This document shows, one piece after another, positions 46,056 to 57,866 of a DNA stretch of 64,000 nt. The stretch's first letter is position 1. Each line of letters starts with the position of its first letter. The notes under the pieces were generated by a model, which saw only the letters and a program-made list of their open reading frames with translations, did not search any database and was not told the origin of the DNA. The translations under genes and the position numbers were made by a program. Source of the stretch: Norana najaformis (Eukaryota; Annelida; Clitellata; Crassiclitellata; Hormogastridae). The stretch lies in contig OZ029927.1 in assembly GCA_964023275.1 (NCBI GenBank), positions 20,450,762 through 20,514,761 of the forward strand, written 5' to 3'.

Positions 46056-48732
46056 CAGGCTATTTGCATAGGGATGTTTAAGAGCTTAACAAGGCGCCTA
46101 ATTAGTTGAAATACTAGATCATCTGATGTGTTTGCAAATTCCATTCGATAAATAGATCGAAACCCTCCCACGTCCATCTGTATGCGTAAGCGTAACAGTC
46201 TGAAAATTTATGTTAGGACTATTTATGCTAGAGCGGTAGCAGACAGAAGATGTGTGGTGTTGAAAAACTTTCACTGTCACATGCCGCAAGATTTTTTCAT
46301 CTAATTACTTTAAAAGACCATAATATTGTCTGGCTATAGGCTACAGCAACAGAACTGTGCTTTGCTATCACACAGTTGGTATCGAAGAACGATTCAGTTG
46401 CATTAGTATGTAGTATTTTCGTACATTAATTTTAACAGTGAAAGCGTGGTCTTTAAGTAAGACTGAATGAACTTTAGGCTGCAGCGCAAACACAACAACC
46501 GCAGTCATGTGACTGTAGTCTGAATGAACTGATTCTTTCACGATGAGCCTTTCAGCGCTCGTGTAAGATAATTTAATTATTATATCACCATAAGTTTTCT
46601 CGTGGCAAAAGTCGACCGACAGGTCTGCTCTGAATAGTTTCATGGGCATTTATCATTTCAATAATCCGGTAAACCTTCCATGGATGGTAGCACTTTGTTT
46701 CTTGCAGAAAAAAAATTGGATGCATCGACTTTAGCAGTTGTCACGCATTCTGTTCATTCAACTACCACATCCCGTCTTTTATCGTCGCCATCATCTAATG
46801 TGACTAGTACTACTACAACCCGTACAACTACCAAGACTATCAGAACCCCTACAACTACCAAGACTACTACAACTCCTACAACTTCAAAGACAACGATAAG
46901 CCCTATAACTGACAAGACTGCTTCAGCCACTTCAACGACTAGCAAATCACCAATAAATTCGTCTGAGATCCAAAGAACTGGTATCGAGCAGCAGCCGTCA
47001 TCCTCAGAAGGTATTGGATTATTATCGAAATTGCCTACGCTTTTCTCGTCGCATTTTTTATTATTTATTAACAGGGCTACTAATTCCCAATATCAAAGAT
47101 CCTGGCAATAAGACAATAAATATTATCCAAAGCAGAGCCGCATTACTGTTGGTCCCCGATAAAACTACAGTTGCACATACAAGAGGACCACACTTCGGAA
47201 ATGTTTCTATCGAGGCGTATAAAGAAGCGTATGCGGTGCAATTTGCAATTCTTCGTCGAGCTGTGCAAGTCGTTGGCGAAGGATTTTTATGCCGTTGTTG
47301 GTTTGCTTTCGTTAAGTTTATGTGTAGGTCAAATGATCCTCCATTCATTTGATTCCACTCGAAGGTGAATTAAACTAACAATTAACACTCATCTGTTCCA
47401 ACATTCTTCTTCTACTTTACCCTATAATTACAGCCTCATTTTGACCGTTCAACTAATAAAAGAAAACTTTTCTCTTACAACATTCTTCCTTTTCATTACT
47501 GTCTATCACTTTACCATAACTGCAAGGTTCTGTCCAATAACTTGAATTTTCAATGTGATTTTGCTTAGAAGCAACCATCGTTGCGCATTGTGATAACGGA
47601 TCTATAAAAGTTTCCGGATTAAATCAGAATAGATCAACAGTCGTATTTTATCTGGTAATGAGAAAATACTTAAGGATCTATATAAATGCCATCATAGTGT
47701 GTTATTGTACGGTATATTATTTTATTACAGTGTCATGCATGGAGTTGCATTGTATTGTTCTATATTGCACTTTTGAACATCACACAATTCCATATTAACA
47801 CACACACACATTACATTAAGCTACACCTGCTCTGCACTAAACAACATGTGGTCGGCTACGTTGCATTATACTTTCTGTTGGAATGCTATGCGCTGCATTA
47901 CAAAGGATGTGTTTCAATATTTTTCCAGGACTGTTCGACTTGTTCACCATAAAAGAAATTTTCATAATCGTTTTGTTATTCGTCGCAGTTGTTTTCATTG
48001 TCGTAGCCGTATTACTGGTCTTCCGAAAGCGCAAATGGTAAGTAGTTACAATCGCTGAAATTCGTATTTTGCGTAAATTTTTCTAAGATTTAAACGGTTA
48101 TTGAATTCAAAACAGTGGTCCTTGTTCAGTATTTGCCTGGGACAAATATTACTCACTTAATTCTTAGTCCTTCCTGTGCTGTTCTGAACATCGACAACCT
48201 CAGATTTTCCGCTGTGCTGTTCTTACTGTAGTAAAGCTTTTTTGCCTGCGTAGATTTCAATCCAAACACATAATTCGCCTCCTTTAACCTCGTTAGGTAT
48301 AGGCTGAAGCTCTCCGTTGTAGCCAGTAACTTGATTCAGCATGCAGCTTGTAACGCAAATTAGCCTAGAAGCTAAAATTCTCTTGTTGCAATTTTTTACC
48401 AATCGGATAAATGCTCTAAATTCTTACTTATCAGTCATTGTTTAAACGTTGAACGAGGGAAAAGACCACTGAAAGAATTAGAGTTTTATGTTTCTACAAA
48501 TCAACAAAATTCCCTATTAGCTAACTTATCGAATCACATGCAGCGAAGGCGAATGTCTACACACAAAACTAGTAATATAACGAGTTGTATGATTATGAAC
48601 CACATCATTATCCGTAACTAGAATATACTCGCTTCCCCCAGTGAGGGTCCACGTTCTTTGGGCCACAGTGGAAAGAAATATTTATGCCCTTCTCACGACC
48701 TGCTGCCACTCTGCAATTCATATTTTATGTAG

Positions 48733-48979
48733 TGCTAGAGAGAATGAAGAATCGTCCTTGAAGAAGACTAATCAACAAACTGATCCGGTCTCATCTGTTT
48801 ACGAAACCCTGGTTCCTCACAATATACTGTCAGATGGTACTGTACCGCCCGATAACACTATCTACGCCGAGTTGGAACTGACTCAATGGTCCACGCCTTC
48901 CAACAATACCATCTACGCCAACGTTCAGCCCACAGGCGAGCCGGTGTACTGGGCAAAAGCGTCGTCTACGCCGATCTAG
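48733..48979 (+). CDS. Gene 5 cytoplasmic exon, same truncation as gene 4
   Basis: The exon enters in phase 2 after TG from the TM exon, so the junction codon is Cys (CARENEESS). It contains SVYETL, NTIYAEL and NTIYANV and ends in EPVYWAKASSTPI at TAG 48977-48979. The stop and frameshift position match gene 4. Distal tail homology persists untranslated to 49397. Confidence 0.62.
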
Positions 48980-51261
48980 ACTTTTCGCAAAAGTTCAGCA
49001 AAAGCCAAAGAATGTTGGCAAAATAGCCGCCTGCCGCAGTACTATTTATTCCACGCCCTGCGAGCCATCCACTTCAGTATCAACACAGTGTATGCAGAAC
49101 CCTTCAGTCCAGAGAAACCAAATATAACAACTGGACCTGTCTTCACCAAGAATGCAGTTGCTGACCAACAAGATCCTTGGCTTCAGAAATCCCATTACAC
49201 GATCCCACTGTGGTTCATTCAGCATCTATAATAAGCCAAGAAAAGCATCTACACAAACGAGCAAAGGAGTTCAGGATGCGGGTCGTAACAATCTAAAAGC
49301 GAATAAAGTAAAACATCCAGCAGCAACTAGAGGCAGTGGTCCACAGGACGAAAATGCAATTTATGCAGAGTCATGCAAACTGAAAAAGTCGCCTTAACTC
49401 TTGTATACAACTCTATATTTGCATGGGCTTGCATTGGTGCACCTTCGTTTGACCAAAATCCTTTCAAGAACATGTCTCGACCATTATGCATGTGTGTATC
49501 GATACACTTAATATAGCGCCTTTTAAGAGTCTCTCTAGAGCCCTGCATACATGGCTACCTAACTGATCTAAATACGTGTGTATCAGGGTTGTTTAAGCAC
49601 TCTTGATGAGCGGAGTATAATCCAACAGTATTTATATACAACAGAAGACATTAAAGTACAACGCAGGAGACGGCAATATGATCTCGAATTGATGTACAGG
49701 AACGAGGCGCCTGCATTCATCAAACTTCCACTGTTAATATAAATATTTGTCCTAGATGAATATCGTATATCATGTCCTGGTACTTATATTCTGATGCAAT
49801 TTATAATATCATATAATGGGACTCCTGTTAGTCGATGACAGTAAACCACTTCATGTTATCCTAATATCATTAATCGGGAATTTTAAATATTCGACGAATT
49901 TGTGATTGCATGCACTTTTATCTGGTTACAATTAGGAAAGAAAAAACTCATGTTGTCTTTCTATCTAATGGTTCAATTAAAGTCTGTAAAATACTAAGGT
50001 GTTGCCTTAAATATAGGGCTTACTACTATATAGACTTTGGGTTATATAAACTTACAGAAACCTGTGATATAAGTGTAATTCTAAGTTTCAGAAATTTCTC
50101 CGCGCCACGCAACAGCGGCATCAGAGAGACCAGATTAAATACCGGCGCTATACCTAATCTAATCGAGTGACTTCTATAGCGCCGTTATCATAATGCTCAA
50201 GGTGTCAATCGATGTTCGGTTCAAGTTAAAATCGCAGGAAAAATATCATTTAACTTTGGAGAAGCCGGGTGGAATATCTTTATAAAAGCCGGAGTAGCCA
50301 GGTTATTTCGTAAAATATGTAACAAGAGGCAGGTGACTGTTCGCTTCTGAAATTAAGCGCTGAACATGTAATTATTCATGCATCAATATGGGCCTATAAT
50401 AATGCATGAATATAGTTATGGAGTGCCTTTATTCTGAGCAAATTTCACTCCTAACCTTCCTCCTCGACGTCTCAGATTCATGAAAGATTATCCAAGTATT
50501 ACCGTTTACATTGTTGGAGAGTTGTGATTTCTAATGTCATGTTGTGACACGGTTAATCAAATGGTAAGTCAATCATAGGCGTGATTTTCCAGGGCACCGG
50601 AGTACCCTACCTAACCCCACTTTTTTTGGACCATGCCCCCTACTTTTTCAAACTGATAATAAACAACGCTCTTAAACTTTATTTTGAGCCTGATGAACCT
50701 GAACTCCTAAAGCGTTGATGTCACTGAATCTCCAAGAATGCCAAGACGAGTTTGATAGCAGTTACTCGTTTAAAACTTTACAGTATTGATCGAAACAGCT
50801 CATCTTCATAACTTGGCCGGATCCTTCAACCCACAATAATCAAAGCTCTCACCATAGTGTATATATACACACGTTCGTCTCATTGCTCTAATGTCAAGTT
50901 TATCGTGTTCAAGTTTAATGCCTATAGTTTACATGTGCAATACAAAAAAGATGAGCGTATCGTATCTAATATTGCGGTTGGTTGCTTTGCATTGTCAGTT
51001 GCATCATAATTCTCCACAATGAATCGCAGAAAAATCAACTAAACGTAAGAAACGATAAATAATTATAAGTAAGAAATAATACTGTGCAAGTCTGAATATT
51101 CATCAGCTTTTGAATTATTTCAGATATTAAGGAAAAATTAAAAATTAAAAACAGCCACAACGAACAACTCTCCTGAGAGAACTAATAAAAATGCATTTTC
51201 ACATGTCGATCCTAATAAATTCATTTTTAGGCCGAGAAAAGCCTCAATTTCAATTACTCAA
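48980..51261. repeat. 3' flank of gene 5
   Basis: Remnant of the distal tail to 49397, ATTAAA at 49650, duplicated flank with ATGCAT motifs near 50360-50410, then the segment shared with units 2 and 3 before the SINE. Confidence 0.45.
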
Positions 51262-51548
51262 AAAGCGAATAAGCTCCTAAGCTAGTCCTGAGGGGCGGTC
51301 ATTTGTCTGAAGCGTTATAGAATTAATTTTTCTTAGACTCGACATATAAGGATAAGTGGCAAGTTCTCTTTCTCGCCGTCTGGTCTTTCCACTGAGACTG
51401 TACACGATTACCGTATTTATATTCTAGCTGGTTAGCGTCGCAAGTGGAGCTGAAATGTCGAAACAAATTGCTGCTCTGGCATGAATTTGAACCTCCGAGC
51501 CCACGATTAACAGGCCAGCACCCTAACCAGTAGACTATCGCGCACCAC
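51262..51548 (-). mobile_element. tRNA-Asn-derived SINE, copy in unit 5 (best tRNA part)
   Basis: The minus strand from 51548 reads GGTGCGCGATAGTCTACTGG, then TTAGGGTGCTGGCCTGTTAATC and GGAGGTTCAAATTC. This gives a full A box-like start, an Asn (GTT) anticodon loop and a B box. It is too diverged and lacks a proper acceptor stem to be a functional tRNA gene. Confidence 0.6.
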
Positions 51549-51964
51549 TTAACAATAAAATCTACTGATTCCATGTTTCAGTGGTTCATCCCAAATGCCT
51601 TATGAATGACATAATTTAATACCAACTTTAGTTGTCATGGACGTACACGACATGCCTAGGTATTTCAGCAATCTTTGAACATATCACATACACTGCTTAG
51701 AGACCCACAAATTTGGCTATACATTAATTAACATTATCACAAAACGGTCGAGGTACATCCCGGCGATCGAAATGCGACGTTTCCTGTCTCTGACTTTTCA
51801 CGAGTCTAAATACCAATATGTAACATACTGCAATGTAATACAAAATTTATGTAGCTCCCCTTTCAGAGATCTGCACTCGGGTGTTTCCATCTCTGCCTTG
51901 GCGAAACAGAAGTAATTGACTTATGGCAGAAGGCGCATTAAATAGCCGTAGGACCTATAAGGCA

Positions 51965-52012
51965 TATATATATACAATATATGGAAAGTTCCTCTTGCTC
52001 TGGAATATATAA
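51965..52012. repeat. AT-rich palindromic junction, unit 5 (left side of insert)
   Basis: TATATATATACAATATATGG, AAAGTTCCTCTTGCTCTGGA, then foreign sequence begins. The unit resumes only at about 55801. Confidence 0.55.
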
Positions 52013-52599
52013 CATCCTTTTTAATGATCCAAAAAGAGAAATATAACAGCGAAAAGCATAATATTCACAATTGTTTTAGGAAACAAAAGGAGAACCCAGA
52101 AGGGACCAAAGTCCCGCTTATTAGGGTCCCCCCTGTACCAACAGCTATTGTTAAATGACGAATGATTGACAGCATCATTAACTGAAAAAAAAAACATAGT
52201 AGAATCTGAACGAGTTGTAATACAGAAAAAATGAACCAAACAAGAATAATCCTTAACTAGTGAAAATATATATATCTATGTATGTATGCTTGACTCCATT
52301 ATCAACTGCCTGTGTTGCAGTCTCGATTCAACTATATATACAATATATATATGTATCAAAACACTTAATATAGCGCACCTTAAGTACCTCACAAAGGCGC
52401 TGCATGCATGACTATCTAACAGATCTAAATAAGTGCATTTCAGGACAGTTTGAAAATGTTTGCTGAACAGAGTCAGTGCAAATGTGCATATGTGCAGCTG
52501 AAGGCTACTCCAAGAAGAAGGTTCAGAACAAGAGAAGACACAAAGTTGATGTGTAGAAACACAGAGCACAATGATCATCAACCTTGTTGATTCGAGACT
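52013..52599. other. Left part of the unit 5 insert
   Basis: Nothing coding is recognised. The segment 52345-52480 is a diverged copy of the CACTTAATATAGCGCC-type repeat that lies in the 3' flank of each gene (for example 37140-37265), showing that this sequence is a dispersed repeat in the same genome. Confidence 0.4.
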
Positions 52600-53265
52600 G
52601 GAACACTAGCAGTTGATGATGGAGCCAAGCATGGATTCATACAGGTCGAACAGCTTTGTACAAGAAAATTTGGCCGACAAAGATGACTGGTGAGCAGAAT
52701 GGAATGCTGTAGACCAGCAGGCTGTGATCAGTAAACAATGGAGACTCGAGGACAACTGTGACGAGGCTGCAGTCATCTCGTGTGATAAATAGATCGAGGC
52801 AGCCACCATGGGTATGTGTGGCAACGTGACGTGCTGCTTCATTTGGCGCAAGACAACCTGCGTCCTCTACGCTGATATTAAGGTTTCCTGTTACGACCAA
52901 CTGGCCTTTGAAGGTGACCAGGTTTTGATAATGACAGTGAGTTCCTGGATGAATGCCAACAATGGTGGTTGAGATCCAGGTGTCAACAATAGTGATCAGG
53001 ACACAAACTGTTGTGAATAAAGTAAGATCTCAAAGATGGTAAAGGTCACATTGAGTCCCACACATTTTGTACGCAGATCTGCCTGATGGAAAACTGCGAT
53101 CCGACTGCCTTCTGGTTGAGAAGTGAGCACATCAACATCACGGTGTGGTGCATCAACAATATAGGAACTTGTGGGTGCAGATCTCCTTAGTGTAATGTCT
53201 GAGACAGATTGATGCAATGTCTCAACCATGACTAGGATGTGAAGATCTTGGCTAGACACCAGTTA
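52600..53265 (-). mobile_element. LINE endonuclease-domain fragment
   Basis: On the minus strand one frame reads ITLRRSAPTSSYIVDAPHRD and RIAVFHQADLRTKCVGL. After a frame change, VVTGNLNISVEDAG, ARHVATHTHGGCLDLFITRD and SPLFTDHSLL follow. This order (GGIAV-like, GDFN-like, LDLxITR, SDH-like) is that of an APE-type endonuclease of non-LTR retrotransposons. At least one frameshift shows that it is dead. Confidence 0.7.
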
Positions 53266-54579
53266 GAGTTCAAAAATTAATATTAAACATAGAATTTGCA
53301 GATAAATGTTGATCTTTGTATATCAAGGTCACTTTCCCAAAAAATACAAAAAATAGATAAATATTGTTTTAAAAAATTGTAAAAGCACACTTAATGGCCC
53401 ACTGTCTGGGTTCTGGATTTGTGCCTTTGAGAGCTTCTTAAAATGTGCTATACAAATATTCAGATGCATGCATACAAAAACGTGCATACATTCATGCATA
53501 CATACACAGCATTATTATTATGTAGTATTATTGAACATTTTGTTCTTTTCTTAATCCCCAGTAAATGTTTCTAAGCTACCACATTGCTAAATTTCACTTA
53601 TCGTAACATTTTCTTGATACCAGTATTTATAATTCTGGTTGATCAGTTACAAATGTAATTGCTTCCAAAGTTTTTGCACAGTTTGAGCATTTACTACATC
53701 TAAGTTGTTTATGCTCAGTTGCTTAGCTCTGTCATCTTAGTTTGGGCGTTAGATAGTGGTACAATTGTAATAATTTTGAATCCAGACATTTGATCAAGTG
53801 AGTGGCATTAGGTGGTTATGCTTCTGAGTTGTTTTCTCCAGATCTCTCCCAACTCTCACTAATTATTTATGTTTATAAAATGTTAACAGATTTCTACTCT
53901 AAGGTTTGCTTCAAGAGTGATGTCTGTTGCAGTGAAGCCTACTGCCAACATACATCTGAATGCTGTGGTAAGTTTAACCTCAAATACAAAATCGAAAGAA
54001 CTGGCATGACCTACTGATCTAATCTCATTACACCTATAGTGCCATTTTCATAATGCACAAGATTTTGATGGATGATCACTTCAATGATCTAAGGCAAATA
54101 CAAATGCAAATGAAGTTGCAGATTCTACAGCATATATGAACCTAAGTGTCCTGCTATGAGATCATGCTACTGTGAATTAAAATTTGGTGTTACTTTATGC
54201 AGCAAATATAAATCTACTGGTGCAGAGAGTATTAAGTTCCAAGAGACATGTGTTGACCTTATAGTTTCTATTATTTTACTTATAAAGAACAGTCCAAAAG
54301 CTCAATCCTGGGGCTCGGCCACTGTATTTCCCATTCCCTTCTTTATTTGTCAGTGGAAAACATTAATCCTTTTGGAATGTTATCCTCATCTGGAAGTGGC
54401 CCTTAGCTTTGCTGAATGTAGTTTACTGGTTTCCTCTGTTATTTTATTCATTCATTATGTGCAAATTAGCTAAAATGTTGCTCTATACTGTTTATTTCTG
54501 AAAATCTATTAAGCTTCCTACGATTATGTGATTAAATTGCATGCATTTAACATAAAGTTTTGTTTCTTTTGGTGCAAAG
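53266..54579. other. Right part of the insert before the kinesin-like exon
   Basis: Apart from the possible 35-nt exon at 53933, no gene is seen. The segment 54018-54060 resembles the TCTAATCTAATG...CATAATGC repeat of the gene 3' flanks. Confidence 0.35.
53933..53967 (+). CDS. Possible small exon upstream of the kinesin-9-like exon
   Basis: A 35-nt segment between TGTTGCAG and GTAAGTTT would encode VKPTANIHLNAV and ends in phase 0, matching the start of the 54580 exon. Its position and rough content (a short linker before the LEQEL coiled coil) fit kinesin-9, but it is too short to be sure. Confidence 0.25.
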
Positions 54580-54753
54580 TTGGTGATTAAGCAACTTGAA
54601 CAAGAGTTGTTCTGGTTAAAGAAGGAACTGGCAATGCATGATGCTCTGACCAACCGTCCACAGGTTTCTTATGACCCACCAACAGAGAGGCAGCGTCTTG
54701 AGATTTTAAGGCAGGCTAAACAATTTCTTGATGGACAAGTCAGTGAAATTGAG
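54580..54753 (+). CDS. Single exon resembling a kinesin-9 (KIF9-like) protein
   Basis: The exon is 58 codons long, bounded by GTGCAAAG before it and GTTAGT after it. It encodes VIKQLEQELFWLKKELAMHD, then ALTNRPQVSYDPP and FLDGQVSEIE. The charged coiled-coil text LKKELAMHD-LTNR, followed by a Y-(D/E)-P and a short acidic FLDG or YLEG segment, is what I recall of the region after the motor domain in kinesin-9 proteins (KIF9), which act in cilia and flagella. No motor-domain exon is visible. It lies in an insert between genes 5 and 6, just before the assembly gap, so it may be a captured fragment, part of a real gene, or a misjoin. Confidence 0.55.
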
Positions 54754-55208
54754 GTTAGTTATTTATTCACTCGTTCGTTTGTTCAGAGCAATCATTTACC
54801 ATATTTTCACTCATATAACCCACGCACAGATATAACTGAGATAACCCACCAAGGGGGTCTGTATAATCTCTTATATAACCCACGGGATATGTGCATGAAA
54901 ATATGGTTGTGATCTTTCAGATATTGACAGAAATGGTCAAAAGAGGACAGTTCTCATTGGCAATTAACCCATGACCATAGAAGAAGACATCTAGAGGAAG
55001 GCCTTGCTTATTATATTTATGAGGAAAGGAGAGTGAATTGTGGACTTGAATGTAAAAATGCAGCACTTGCTGAATGCATAACATATTAGTTGTACAACAT
55101 AAAATGGTGTCATTGTATACAATGGTACTGGAATTTGATTTATTTCTTGGATAGGATATTAAACCAACTTTGTAGCTGTGCAGTGCTGTCCGAGTCTTGC
55201 TCGTGATT

Positions 55209-55218
55209 NNNNNNNNNN
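55209..55218. other. Assembly gap (10 N)
   Basis: Ten consecutive N. It lies between the kinesin-like exon and the second LINE endonuclease fragment, so continuity across it is unproven. Confidence 0.98.
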
Positions 55219-55400
55219 GATGACACACAATTAAAAAAATTGTGAGTCAAGAAGTGTTCCTGAGATTTCAATAAATCAATGTTGAAATCACCTAGTAAAA
55301 AATTTGTTTGTCAGTTTTAGATAAACTGGACAGAAGTTGATCAATTTCTTCATTAAAAACTTCGAGGGATTGACCCGGAGGTCTATAAAGAACACCTAGA
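55219..55400 (-). mobile_element. Second LINE endonuclease fragment next to the gap
   Basis: Minus-strand translation gives [20 protein letters not shown], then [16 protein letters not shown] and, after a one-base shift, [21 protein letters not shown]. The RPP and GDFNIDL blocks are hallmarks of CR1-like LINE endonucleases. It is cut by the assembly gap on one side and a 390-bp TA array on the other. It belongs to a different family from the 52.6-53.3 kb fragment. Confidence 0.7.
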
Positions 55401-55413
55401 ATGCAGTCAGTTC

Positions 55414-57774
<2,361 letters not shown>

Positions 57775-57866
57775 AGAATACGAACAGTTTATGAATTCTT
57801 CATTCTGTAGAGAGTTCTCGCTTGTCCAGAGTCGTTCAGCTTCATTTACCTCAGTAACATCCAAGA

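Larger units (their letters stand above)
42565..48979 (+). pseudogene. Gene 5: CTLD receptor copy with broken lectin exons but open stalk, TM and tail
   Basis: The homologous exons are 42565-42610, 43105-43455, 43786-43908, 44505-44729, 45411-45593, 46708-47010, TM 47929-48037 (shifted acceptor) and tail 48733-48979. The first donor is GC instead of GT. The CTLD1a acceptor is AT instead of AG. The CTLD2a exon has two in-frame stops. The other exons are open. If the two damaged exons are skipped, the remaining phase-1 exons stay in frame (1011 nt, 336 aa), giving a signal peptide, CTLD1b, CTLD2b, stalk, TM and ITIM tail, but no intact lectin fold. The tail keeps SVYETL, NTIYAEL and NTIYANV and shares the early stop with gene 4. 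I call it a pseudogene of the full receptor, while a reduced transcript remains possible. Confidence 0.62.

Noticed and set aside
51470-51548. Possible tRNA-Asn gene on the minus strand
   Set aside because: It has an Asn-like anticodon loop and B box but no convincing acceptor stem, and it is fused to a SINE body repeated in three units.
53802-54017. Cys-rich open frame around the small candidate exon
   Set aside because: No start context or domain; only the 35-nt segment with splice signals is kept, at low confidence.
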